A stretch of 64,000 nucleotides of DNA from Allacma fusca (GCA_947179485.1 OX359247.1:39160801-39224800); one strand, 5' to 3'; positions 38,301 through 50,219 are shown, counted from the stretch's first letter. Program-made: numbers and translations. Notes: generated by a model from the sequence alone, not told the origin.

Positions 38301-41300
38301 ACGATAGAAGGCTCCTCTGAAAATGTTACCTTCTTCGCGTCACCAGTGGACAATTTCCTGGAACTTTTCTCCGGCACTAGAATCGGTTCTAGAGCAAGAG
38401 TCTCACGGGATTTTTCATCTCCTACTAAAGGTCTTGAGGATTGGAGCGATTTCAGGTCACTTTGTTGTAGCTCTGTTTGATTTAAGCCCTCTGGCTGAGA
38501 TTTTTCTGAGGAAATTTCTGGAGAAAGGATTTGTTCCGTAGTTTGCTGTGTTTCCCCAGCTTGTTCTAGCTTTGAAGCTCCTTGTTGTATTTCTTCAGGA
38601 GCAGGTTCTGAAATTACCATTTGATCCGCTATGTCACTGGCAATGGTTTCAGCAAGGTCAATGATTTCGTCAATTTCCCCTGCAAGGTCTGCCACATCTT
38701 TGTATGTTATTAGGGGCTCTGCATTTTCTGGAGTGAATTCATGGGGAATAGGATCTTCTTCATGGAATTTGATGGATTTTTTCGGGCTTTTCTTTAATGA
38801 TTGTTCGTTCTCCAGAGTCTCTTCCAAAATCTCTGCAGATTCTGCTTCAGTAATTGCATCAAGCTGATCATCCGTTTCCAGCACTAGTTTAAGCTGCTCT
38901 TCACGCTCTTGGGCTGGAGGGATACTTTCTTGGAGGCTGCTACCTGCAATGACTGTTGCTTGCTCGTTGACCACAGCATCTTCCAGTATCTCTGCAGATT
39001 TTGCCTCAGTATTTGTATCAGGCTGATCAGCGGTTTCCAGAGCTACTTTAAGCTGTTCTTCACGCTCTTGTGATTGTGGGATATTTTCTTGAAGGTTGCT
39101 CTCTTCAATGATTGTTGGTTCTTGACTTGATTCTTGACTTGGTTCAAGTTGCTGGGATTCTTCTGGTTTAGAATTCTTTGTAGGACGATCTACAGTTGTT
39201 GGCTTCGTACGATCTTCGCTCCCGCGGCGTTGTTTCTCAATGGCGAAGACTCTGCCTAACTTGATTCGTTCAGGGAATTTCTCATGAATGCTCAAAGCTG
39301 GTGTGGTTTGGATGGGTTTCAAGTCACTAAATAGTTGAATTCCCCCCGAATCAACGGATTTTGCCCTTAACCTTGGGAAATCCGGTGGAGAGGATTTTTT
39401 CTCAATGGCGAATACTCTTCCTAACTTAATCCTTTCCGGGAATTTCTCATCGACAGCCAATGTAGGAGTTGTTTGGACGGGCTTCAAATCACTGAAGAGC
39501 TCAGTCCCGGGGTCAGTGTTGATCTTCTCCTCTAAAAGTATAATTTCCTCTAGTTTGATATTCGCAGGATACTTCTCTTGAACGGCCAGGGCGGGAGTGG
39601 TCTGCATGGGCTTGAGTTCATTGAAGAGTTCAATTCCTGGGCCGGTATTAAGTTCTGTTTGAGTGAGGATGATCTTCCCTAATTTGATACTTTCCGGGAA
39701 TTTTTGCTCAACAGCAAGTGCAGGAGTTGTTTGCACGGGTCTCAGCTCATTAAAAAGTTCGAGTCCAGGGTCAGTGTTAATTTCCTGCTCTTTGAGTACA
39801 ATCTTCTGCAGTTTAATCTGTTCAGGATATCTCTCTTCAACTGCTAATGCCACAGTTGTTTGGACGGGTTTCAGCTCATTGAATAGCTTGAGCTCTTGTT
39901 CCGGTTGATCTTCCTCGTTAGTTACTGGCTCTGGGAGGCCTGGGAGCGACTGTTTCTCCGTCAAAGGAATTTGACCAAGTTGGATGGATTCCGCATGTTT
40001 TTCTTCCACTGCAATCAGTGCAGATGTTTGGACGGGCCGGAGTTCATTGTAAAGCTCCAGTCCTTCTTCCGTAGCAGGGGGCTCAATTTTTTTTTCTGTG
40101 ACGGGAATCTTCTCAAGAACAATCATCTCCGGGTACTTCTCTTCCCTCAAAAGAGGTGCAGTTGTTTCAATGGGCTTAAGTTCATTAAATAATTCCAGAG
40201 GCTCCACCTCTTTTAACTCCAATGATTTCTCCCGTACAAGAACCTTCTCCAATTTTAATTCTTCAGGGAATTTCTCTTCTTTAGCTAAATATGGCGTAGT
40301 GAGGACGGGCTTGAGTTGTTCAAATAATTGAATCTCGTCGTTACCTTGACTGCTTGAACTTGCGGCTGGCTCCGAGGATCTTCCCAATTGTTGATCTTCT
40401 TCGGACGAGTCTAGTAATGTTTTGTGTTTGTGATAACATAATTATGGCCTGATTTTGTCGGAGTGAAATTGTCTCAATAATAGTACCCCAGAAAATTATC
40501 AGAACTACATATTACTAATGTATACCTCAATGCTTTGGAGCATAAGTAATGATTATCTTTGTACGTTACTAAAATCATGTATCATATCATTGAAAAATAG
40601 ATCCTGGAAATAAAGTAAAAACAAGCAAAACAGAAGACTATCATTACCCAGTCGACTTCGTTGATCCTGAAATCTTTTGCCGCTACTTGAGCGCCTTCGG
40701 ATCCCTGCTTCCCGATCTTCCTTGTTGTACTGATCCTTAAGGGAGCGTTCGGAGCCGGGAGTGTACTCCTCGGAAAAGACATACTTTCGGTGCTCCGGGT
40801 CCATGCCAAAATCTTTAACGACTGGCTGCTTGTCTTCCGACTTTCGGAAAAGGATCTGAAGATAAGTTACATGTCAGCATTCAAATTTACACTCAACATT
40901 ATTCCTCCCCACGAATATATGTTCCATTTACACAAATGTATACTTTACGTGTCACTGGGCGTTATAGTGCCTGCTGGTGATAATTGTATGAGTAATATTT
41001 ATTATTTCTAGAGGTCTTTTTTTTTTGTTTACCTTCATTATAGTGTACACAAAGAAAACAACGATGGCGATAGTGTAAAGCGGCATAATGATACCCATAG
41101 TTCCACCGCCTTTAGGTGCCGGAGCTTGGTAACCCGCTCCGCCAACCGGAGGTCGAACACCTGGGAAAGGTCCCGGCTGTAATAATAAGTGCAACATTTT
41201 GAAACATTCTTTAAGGTAACATTCCAGAGCTTCAATTAAGCCGTCTTTACTGCAACTGCTGCTGCTGCTGCTGCTGCTGCAGTCTTATCATATTATTTGT

Positions 41301-44300
41301 ACACAGTTGGGATTTTGATGAGGGAACGGGAATGAATACAAATTCCTTACTCTGGCTTCTTTCTCTAGTGTTCGCTGTGGGATCGTTTGTGGGATGGCAC
41401 TTCCTCGTTCCCTCATTGCTGGATGCATCATTTCTGGTCGATGAAAATGTATCGGTCGTTCTGGTCGCATGTGACCTGTTCCGGGAAGTAAAGAGGATAA
41501 TTTAGCTGGGAATTAAAACCTTATGAGACTATCTGTAATAAAATTATAATATCATGGGGTTAATCAATTCACAAATCTCAATCTAAATTGTCAATTCAGT
41601 CTACAGCAACCGTTGTGCTTCTCAATTCAGAGCTTCTATTGAATTAAATAACTCCATAGTTAAGAACACATGAGCTTTTACTTTATTTACACTTATCAAG
41701 GCTACAGAGCAAAATTTAACGGTTGCAAGCTGAACCGTTAGATTTAAAGATTTAAAGCGGCGAAATTGATAAGAAGCAAATTTGAGCAGGCTCATCATTT
41801 GTATTAATGTTGCGTATTTTTACTTTTGCTTCTTACCTATGGATTTAAACAATTCTATGCATTTTAAATCTACAAGTTTAGATTTACATATTATTTGGTT
41901 AAATTTTAAAAAATACCACATGCGTTTCGTAAATTATTTTTATAAATGTGGTCTGCTGTGAAAATGGTACTTTTTTAAAATTTAGTCAGAAATAGATATG
42001 TGTCAACTTTCAAAACACAAATTGGATTCATTTCATGCTTTTACTCATTCGGATTAAGAGGAAACTCTGGTTGTTAGCATTTAGTAAAATATCTTGCTCC
42101 GAAATTTCTGGAGGTATGTATCTCTAGAGGACTTGACTATAATAATAATTCTAAAATTATTACTTTATATTTTGTACAATAATTTTATTCAAGCTCACAC
42201 ACAGTAGGTCTCTTCGTTATTTATTAAATCTATACTCAAATATTATATCCCAAGGCAGTCGGGCTTGTCAGTTGCCGTTCTTCCGTACCAAATTGCATTA
42301 CAGTAGTCAGGAAAATTGGTGACACACGTAAAATCAATCACATTATCCATATAAATGTTTATGTATGTATGTATGTAGTTATCTATCTAGTAGTTATATA
42401 TTCCATCTTAATTAAGTCAAATTCACAGTAGACGTGAATTTTAGCTTCTAAATATAATTTTAGTACTAAAAGCAGGCGTATGTATGTATATTAGGGTTGG
42501 TCATACCGATATAACGATACGATATTATCGTTAATATCGTCCAATTTGGAGGAACGATATGCTACGATAATTCTCGTATATTTCACGCGATATATCGCTC
42601 TATCTTAATATCGTTCTAAGAAGGTAGGATCGTCAAAAATTACATTATGTTGCCATCTGACGTATTTCATGCCCTAGAAAGTGTCATCTGAACCGGAAGA
42701 AGTGGTCAAAACGGTTCAATTCAGTTCAGTACAAATTAATTCAATTCGTTTCAGTTCAAATTTTTGAATTGAACTGCATCGAAAACAACGGTTTCCGCAG
42801 ATAAACTTAAAGAATACGCTTTTTAGACACGACAGCAGTATTTTCCAAGCGTACAGCAGAAGGAAGTTAAACTAAGGGTACAGATCGTTACTTTTAGGAT
42901 CTGGAGAGCTTGTAAACTGTAAATCTGTTGCTGAAATGTTTGGGGCAAAACGAATCGTTTGAAATTTAATAATTCAAGAAAAACTATTCATGTAATTCAA
43001 AGTTATGAACTGAATCAATCGATTCAGTTTCATCTTGAATTGAATCGGAAAATTAGTAAATTGAACTGAACTGAACCGAAAATTTCCAATTCAGAATTGA
43101 ATTGGTTCGAGCAATAGAAGGAATTGTTAAACAGGCATTTGGAAAAGTGAATAATTAAAAATGAAGCATTATTTCGGCTTATTTTTATTACTTACATAAC
43201 TTTTAATAAATTAAATACTTATTGGATAATTTTTACAGCTTGATTTCTTTATTATTTCAATTTATATGTATATCGTTTTTATCGTTCTACCATATCGTTA
43301 TCGGGATTATTTTTGTGAACGATAACGATATTAACGATATTTCGAAAGGTAACGATATGACCAACCCTAATGTATATACACCCGGAAAGCGGTTGTTTGG
43401 GTACTGATGTAATTTTGTGCCGTTAATGTGATTATTTCTTTAAATGGTTAAATGTGAGTAGCATCTGCGGAGGAAGAGTTAATTTCCCGGAAGGTTGACA
43501 GTTGACGAACGTCATGCAGGCCAATCTTGACAGGGAACGGGCGAGTGACTTACTTGGGGGAAGGTGAGCGTCGGAGTTCTTGAACCGCCTTGGAAGTCCG
43601 ACAGTTTGAAAGTCAACACCATAATTTTCCTTTAAACACTGGGAAGTATTGTACTGCCGGAGTTTGGCCAGGGAAGCTTTGTACTGCTTCGTGATGACAG
43701 GATTCTCTTGGATTAAAATGAGAACGTCAAGACCACATGTTTTGAGGATTTCATTACGGCAGAGCTGGGCTGTTGTCAGCCGGATTTTTGGCGGAGTGTA
43801 GGTTTTTCTTCCTGATGACGACGAGGACTTTTGTTGTTGACCCTGGCCCGATTCCTCAATTTTGGGCTCCTCTAAGGCTGGCGGTGGACCCCCGGTGTCA
43901 CCCGGGGTGGTGGATGACTCCCTTTTCAGTATATTCGCACAGATCTCATTCATCAACTTGTAGGCGTTCCCATCCTTCTCCGATATTACGTCGCAACATT
44001 CTGATCAGTATATTAGAAACAGATTGAAAGGCTAATTTTATATTTACAAGAACTGAATATGCTCCATCGCATAATATCTCCAGACTGTCTCTCGGCTATG
44101 ACTTTTTTTGCATCAAAGGTCACATTATAAGAATCAATTTCTCCCTGTCAGCCTCATCGTCAGTCTCAGGATTTATCCGATCTTTAAACTATATACTTCC
44201 AGCTAAATACTTTCACAGACATGAACTGTCCATAAAAATCCTGACAAATTCCCTGCCAGTTATAGTTTTACATATAAATATTACATTCATACATATTCCC

Positions 44301-46513
44301 CATGTGGTTACACTATAGTATACTATAAGGTCTAGGTAGAATCCAATACACTCAAATTATTCCTACTCTAAATCTCTACTACTTAAATACGTACTCAAAT
44401 ATTTATACAAGTATTTCCATAGAGACACAAAAATTGGCAAAATATTTTTATACGAAAGAATATTCCAAAAATAAGAGTTTTTATGTATTTTAAAAACATA
44501 ATCTGTCTCATATAATTCCGGGATTGAAGTAACAGGATAGGAAAATAAGTCGGAGATATTAAATTCACTTGGGAGTCGGGATTTCCATGTGATCCTCAGC
44601 GGCATTCCTGTGTATGTATGTATGTACATATGTACAGTGAATGTCAGATCCATACTATACATAGTTAAGGCCCCATGTTCCGGAAATGACTCATAAGGAA
44701 GAAAAGCAAATAAACAGAGCAAAAGACTAACAAATAATAATCCCACTTTGTTTTGGTTCTCGTTAAAAAATCAGCCGTTATTTATAGGGAGTACTGTTTA
44801 TTATGGGCTTTCCATCGTCAGTCAATGACGACAAATAATGATGATTCAGAAGGATCAAAGGTCAATCACACGCTACGGAGATGCTCCTAAATAGAGGAGC
44901 AATCCCAATGAGGGTATACTTATAGAAAGCAAAAAGAAAAAAAATTGCGATTGGAGTAGTCATGACTATGTAAGATTGGAGATAGGACAGATAGATAAGG
45001 TTGCAAAAATTGCTAAAATAAACGTTGGGAGCCACAGAATTTGCTAATTTTAGCAATGTATCTCGTATGCGGGATGCCAAATGGAAAAGTCTTGGTCTGT
45101 CGAGCGTTGAGGAAGATGCGAGAGTAAAAGATGATTAGAAGCATGTTTTACTACAAGTTAATATACATACGTCGAGGGGAGCATATATACACCTATGTAA
45201 AAGTAATTACATATCCCCAACACCCAGTATGTTTTTTGTACTTGGAGGAAAAACTCACACCAGCAGATGAGACATGAGACTATAATACGGAACCTTCCCT
45301 CTCTTCTAATACACACAGGGACTTGAGAATGTCACAGTTTACATCGACAATCCATAGGGAGTTTATTTTTTCTAAAAAAAAAATCCTTTCAATTTGACAA
45401 AGTAAAAAATAAATATTGGAGTCCTTTTAGCTCTTTTTCCAAATGGCTCTGTATCTATAATAATTATTATATTACTATTTACTTGTACAGAAAATAAAAA
45501 GGAAACGAACATGTTTTCCCCCATCTTTCCGGTACACTTCATGGGCAGCATTCCAATTCAAAGCTGATGTCACACATTGGAAATTTCTTAACATTTTCCA
45601 GGACTTTCCGGATTTTTTTAAAAAAGAGCATTCGTATTTAGTTTGCCCTCACGTGAAATCTCCCCACCACAACGTGTGGGACCTAATACGCTGAGATTAA
45701 TTGGAAAAGTGAAGCTAATTTAAGGATTATTGTTAGGAGTTTCTATTTTTAACTTATACAGGATTTAGTAGGTCAGTAGTTTCACAGAGTTGGGGCAAGG
45801 GAATCTTATTTTTTTTCTCCTCTTATTACTTTCAATTGAGCATTTGCGTATGACTTATTTTTTTTTATTGATAAGATGAGGAGCTTTTATGATAAGATGA
45901 GAATCACACATTGTTACAAGAGAGATTACTTCAAATAAAATTTTAAAGCACATTTCCCTCCCAATTAGTAATTCATCTTCTTTCAGACTCTGAATACTTA
46001 TTTATAAACTGAACAAGTATTCTTAATTATAGTTTCCTATATGATATTAGAAGTGCAGGAGCAAGTACGAGGATCCCTTTCTAAAATTAATGGTTTGATC
46101 TCAGTATTAAGTTTTCAGTACATCCATGCATCAAACCTCTAGCCCATGTGATATCCCTGCTTTGAATTGATTTTCTTTACTTAGGAAAATTACACAGAGG
46201 CTGTAAATTATATAAAGACTCAGATATTGTGCACATACAAGTATCTATACATATACATATAATTACATATACACAGATTCAAAACTTCTTAAAATATGCA
46301 TGGATAAGTGTGACGTTGAAAATCCTTACGTTCCGAGTCATCCCCCACATTGAGTGAAGCCGTGAGCATAGGATAGAAAATTTTTGGCCACAAAATTGCA
46401 AAACAGCCGATTACGACGGCCAGGACGAAGATAGTCTTTCCACGACTGAACTCTCCCGTGGATGAGGAGGTCGTCGTCGTGGATGACGATGATGATGTTG
46501 CCGTGGTCGTCAT
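32318..46513 (-). CDS. ric-3: RIC-3 acetylcholine-receptor chaperone, greatly enlarged
   Basis: RIC-3 is an ER membrane protein that promotes folding and assembly of nicotinic acetylcholine receptors. Thirteen minus-strand exons: 46513-46330, 44000-43554, 41475-41351, 41176-41033, 40855-40648, 40410-38170, 37920-37900, 37036-36891, 35460-35266, 34330-33905, 33827-33126, 32790-32721, 32616-32318. All phases agree, giving about 1735 aa. Membrane segment 1 is at residues about 25-50 (TIFVLAVVIGCFAILWPKIF), segment 2 at about 283-303 (MGIIMPLYTIAIVVFFVYTI). The family coiled coil, RKRLEETEAAMERIVAQMG, is at about 1130-1150. These three blocks in order identify the family. Human and worm proteins are about 370 aa. 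The excess is exon 2 (149 aa, Cys-containing), exon 6 (747 aa, repeats), and a C-terminus with three Glu/Asp tracts. Weak points are the acceptor of exon 9 (an alternative at 35444 breaks the frame) and the donor ending exon 11 (read-through stops at 33066). Isoforms are likely. Confidence 0.88.
33066..34330 (-). other. Acidic C-terminal exons 10-11 of RIC-3
   Basis: Exon 10 (34330-33905) is Pro/Glu-rich and ends in a Glu/Asp tract followed by LPIRPPTPPRSIK. Exon 11 (33827-33126) holds a second long Glu run. If the donor at 33125 (CCC|gtaaag) is not used, translation continues 19 codons to a stop at 33066. If it is used, exons 12 and 13 add a third acidic tract ending KVPNKGPPV. Low complexity makes homology claims unsafe here. 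Confidence 0.6.
37900..37920 (-). other. RIC-3 21-nt microexon
   Basis: A 21-base exon with acceptor aaaaacag and donor gtaagt adds seven residues (GMRDRDA when joined) in front of the coiled coil. It is symmetric (phase 1 to 1). It joins equally well to exon 5 or exon 6, so it fits both long and short isoforms. Confidence 0.75.
38170..40410 (-). other. RIC-3 exon 6: 747-aa repeat-coding cassette exon
   Basis: This exon lies between the segment after membrane helix 2 and the coiled coil. It begins and ends in phase 1, so skipping it keeps the frame. From 40333 down to 39233 it encodes eight tandem repeats of about 43-56 aa. The consensus is roughly L-x-L-F-N-E-L-K-P-V-Q-T-T-P-A-L-A-V-E-E, then K-F/Y-P-E-x-I-K-L-x-K-I and a variable Glu/Lys tail. 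Copies 4-6 are exactly 43 aa. A second repeat type (QEREEQLK, LET, SAEILE) occurs twice at about 38800-39115. A degenerate ninth first-type unit (DLKSLQSSRPLVGDEKSRET) follows near the end. No cysteine-rich or membrane segment is present. I do not recognise the repeat family. Confidence 0.85.
41256..41281. repeat. (CTG)n trinucleotide repeat
   Basis: About eight CTG/CAG units in RIC-3 intron 3, outside the coding exons. Confidence 0.9.
42492..43369. mobile_element. hAT-type non-autonomous element (MITE) in RIC-3 intron 2
   Basis: An 878-base element starts TAGGGTTGGTCAT and ends in its reverse complement ATGACCAACCCTA. It is flanked on both sides by the identical 8-base duplication ATGTATAT (42484-42491 and 43370-43377). 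An 8-base duplication with TAGGG-type termini is the hallmark of the hAT superfamily. The subterminal regions are full of ATATCGTTA/TAACGATAT motifs in inverted order. No transposase reading frame is present, so it would depend on a transposase made elsewhere. The perfect duplication suggests a fairly recent insertion. Confidence 0.88.
42711..43110. repeat. Inner inverted repeat rich in TTCAGTTCAATT motifs
   Basis: Inside the hAT-type element a second symmetric structure is visible. The motif acggttcaattcagttcag (42711-42729) faces ctgaactgaaccg (43066-43078), and many short ttcagttc/gaactgaa and gattcaat/attgaatc words surround both arms. It could be a nested insertion or simply the element's own palindromic core. 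Confidence 0.6.
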
Positions 46514-47108
46514 GACCAACAACAATGTATTACAACACTACTCACCTCTCACGAAAAAAAAAATAAATTCAAACACCTTCCAGTTCACTTGCCTCTCCTC
46601 TAATAACTAACTAAAAACTGAGAGGAGTCAAACTACAAGTTAAACCATGATCTCTGACTTGCCAAAATGCCAAAAACTAAAGACACATGAGCCACTTGTC
46701 TCCCTCATAGTTTCCTCCACGTCCAGTACTCATGCACGGTCTGGGATATACATACATACATATACTCCCCGGTATTACATCTACCCGGGTATTTCTCATA
46801 TACTATTCAATCCGTCCCCTACTTGAGCTGTTGAGTTGCTCCTAGGATCCGTGAGGTGTTGTACATATGTAGGTACATATATGTAGATACCTACATATTA
46901 GCATACAACGAGGATGTGTTGTGAGAATCCTCTTGGAATTCCCAGCATTCTGCTTCGACTCGGTGAGGATCGGAGAGACTATTTTCCGTATCCTCCACCC
47001 CATCCTACACACCCGGAATTTTTAAAGGAGACAGAGCAGACCAATAAATTTCCTTTATACTTTGAATTAAAAATAAAGAAGAATTGTATGACATGTGACT
47101 TTGGCATT

Positions 47109-47109
47109 G

Positions 47110-47160
<51 letters not shown>

Positions 47161-47184
47161 GTCTCTCTCTCTGTCTCTCTCTCT
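47109..47184. repeat. (CT)n repeat with regular CTGT interruptions
   Basis: A 76-base pyrimidine tract of CT units broken by CTGT four times, the last three breaks about 12 bases apart. This gives a higher-order unit of roughly 12-20 bases. Confidence 0.95.
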
Positions 47185-48243
47185 AATTCCTGTGGAATTT
47201 TTCGTATATGATGTTATGACGGTCATTGACCAAAGTTAAAGTCTGAGTTTTATTACCCAGTCATGAGAGCCAGGCAGTCACGAATGTGACATTGCAGCAG
47301 AAAATATCGTCAAAAACTACTGTAAAATTGCAAAAAAAATACAGTTCGGACGGTTTATTTTTTCTGTTAGGAATCTGATTACTGTGAGATGAAACTAAAT
47401 GCTTGTTACAAAGGGAGCTAATTGAGGGTGAAGCATGTTCCCAATCCTTTTCCCCAGTGATTGCCCGCTATTGAACTGAACCTTGACAGTGTTGGGGGTT
47501 TATTACAAAAACCCTGTTATGTTTACCATGCGCTTTGTTTTAGTAGTTAGGAAACTCAACATGCGTCTATGATTTCATTTGACAGTTATCAAAGGGATAA
47601 AATGATACATAAATTAAATTGTAAAGTGCTTAGTATGTATGCATATCATCTGAGGGAACCCACTGAGGTTTCACCGTCCCTATGACAAAAGGAATTGCAA
47701 TAAATTATATGATATACTTTGGTGTGGTCACTAAAAGCTTGGCTGCAAGGCTTGAAAGCGGACGGTAGCTGTATAATGCAGCTAGGACAAAACTCATACT
47801 TACTATATACACAAATATATAGATACATACACACAATTAGGTACTCAAGTCTACGGAACATATGAGAACAACAACTGCTGTAGAAATAAATGGGTAATAG
47901 TAAGGATGTACGTATAATGTATGGATATTGGGATATGTTGAGAGTGCATGCTACACCTGAGAAATGCATACGATGCAGTTTACCCCTAGTGGGTGGTTAG
48001 CACTGTAGTACCTTATTCCTTTCTTGCAGATCTCACTCAGATACAGATTGTTCCTCACACTTGTTTCACTCAGTCACTATCTGTTGTTAGTGGTTGTTGG
48101 TCTCTGACACGGCTTCTTCACTCCCTTCCTTACACATATTCAGGCGGATGGACTACCGTGTCATGTACCGGCTTCCAAATTGTGTTCATTTTTCCATAAT
48201 AAATTCCATCACGATATTAAGACTGGAGTAAGGATAGAGAGGG

Positions 48244-48266
48244 ATAGAGAGAGAGAGAGAGAGAGA
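48244..48266. repeat. (GA)n microsatellite
   Basis: GA dinucleotide run, intergenic. Confidence 0.9.
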
Positions 48267-50219
48267 AGTGCACATACATTTTTAGAATCCTCAAAAATGT
48301 ACAAGTGATTCTGTAAAATTTAATATAATTTTTTACTCCTCGATATAATTACCGATAAGTTATCAAAAATTCAAACAATTCTTCGCAAATAAAAAAGTAA
48401 CATAAAAAAGTAATTCGCACTTATAAAAAGCCCTACAGAAACTGACTTTTACCTTCACAAATAATACCGAAAAATATACAATACAGAAAAACCAGCTGCT
48501 CATTATCTGTCACTACGTTGACAATTTTTCCTTTAATTTTTTGGCTCATTGTGCAAATTCCGGAGTAACTTGAATTTGAGTTGCTCAAAGAACCATTAAG
48601 TGAAGAATTTTGGTGAAGTTTTTGTGAATTATTGGTATCACCCCACACATTCTGATAATAGAGAGAACATACTTTCTGTCAAATCTGGATCATGCCAAAC
48701 AATGACATGCAGTCATTGGGATAACCAGGTAAATGCATTTCCTTTAATTCGATTTTTTTTTTAAGATTCCATATTTTACAGGTTGAAAAGGAATTGAAAA
48801 TTAGACTCAGTTGTCTCTGCAAGTATGGTAATCATCCCAAAAAATACGCAGGTGTGTAGCTATCTATATATACTTATATTATCTATAGATGCATGAATTC
48901 CATTGAAACTTGAATGAAAGTGTAATCTTCTGAGAAAAGAGTCCTCAAGGGAATTTGAGAAAATATTTTTGCATTATTTAGTCTGCCGATAGGCAATTGC
49001 TTGTACAGTATGTAGAACGTTATTGGGCTAGGATGTGGGCCAAAGGTATAATTTCAACGAATTTTAACCTCTTAGATTACAAAAAGTACCATTAATAGTC
49101 TCTGAGTAATAAAAGGCACTCAGGAAGACTCATCCATACATAAGCGGAAGGCTATTTATTAATATTTTTCAAGTGCGGTAAAGTAAATAGCTTTAAAATC
49201 ACATTGCACATACGGTCATCAAATCTCCATAAAAGCCCTATAACTTGTGCAATTATGCACCTACATACATATGTGTCTATGTGCACACCTCTCCACAGAC
49301 ACGGTGAGCCGTTGAGATACATACTCGCACTTTGGGAATTTTCTATGTATAAGTACGAGTCTCCAAATGCACATCTGTATATTTACTCAATGTCCCAATG
49401 AGGGGATGAGCTATCCTGGAAATATATATGCATGCACTTATGTATATATGTATAATTATATATGTGTTACTATTTCTTGTACATTTTGTCCTCACTCCTG
49501 ACAGAATGGACACTGAAGCATGTTTACAATGATGAGCAAGATTAAAAAATAATTTCAGTTGTCATCACTACAATTCAACTGCACCTGCAGGAAATAAATC
49601 TCATTCTTCCCCATCTCATGCCTTCTATTTGTACGTACATACATACATACGAATATAGTAATAATACATTCTTAAACAATTTAAAGTTCAGTCTTTCAAC
49701 ATTTGTTTTGCTCTTTAGGAAAAAGAGAAACTCTATTTAGTATAGGTATTTTTGAGCACACTTAAATTCTCTTCTAAGTATTTATTTATTATTAATGAAG
49801 TAATTAATTCTCATAAATCTTTATACTAATTGGAAAAGGGTACCTGATGTTCAGAGTCTGACTCGCGGCTCCTTTACAGGAGCTCAAGTAATGCAACCAC
49901 TTCGAACAAGAGCGATTACACAGAGATTTTTCCGTGACAATGTTCCCCCTATATGTCATATCTATCTATATATGTATACATAAGTGTTAGAGAATCCTCA
50001 CCGTAAAGTAAAGTAGTTTAGCTCATGCATGAACAAAGGGAAGCAATAAGAGTAGTAAATAGACAACAGTACAAGAGCGTATTTACATTTTCCCGTTCAT
50101 TCAGTCATACTCCTCATTTTATGCACACACACACACACTATATATATTCTATAGATATAATTTATTTATACATATATACGAGAAGAGGAGCCAGACTGTC
50201 TGTGAGGGTGTAAATAATC

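Noticed and set aside
39663..40331. Plus-strand Ser/Asn-rich and other frames opposite the repeats
   Set aside because: Antisense of the RIC-3 repeat exon; the minus frame is the one that joins in phase at both ends.
44363..44746. 127-aa minus-strand frame in RIC-3 intron 1
   Set aside because: AT-rich random composition and no splice sites that fit the phase-1 junction between exons 1 and 2.
47005..47226. Arg/Glu repeat protein
   Set aside because: Translation of a CT/GA microsatellite.
48490..48652. Minus-strand Asn/Ser-rich frame after an AG acceptor
   Set aside because: Low complexity, weak donor and no neighbouring exon to join; left out for lack of support.
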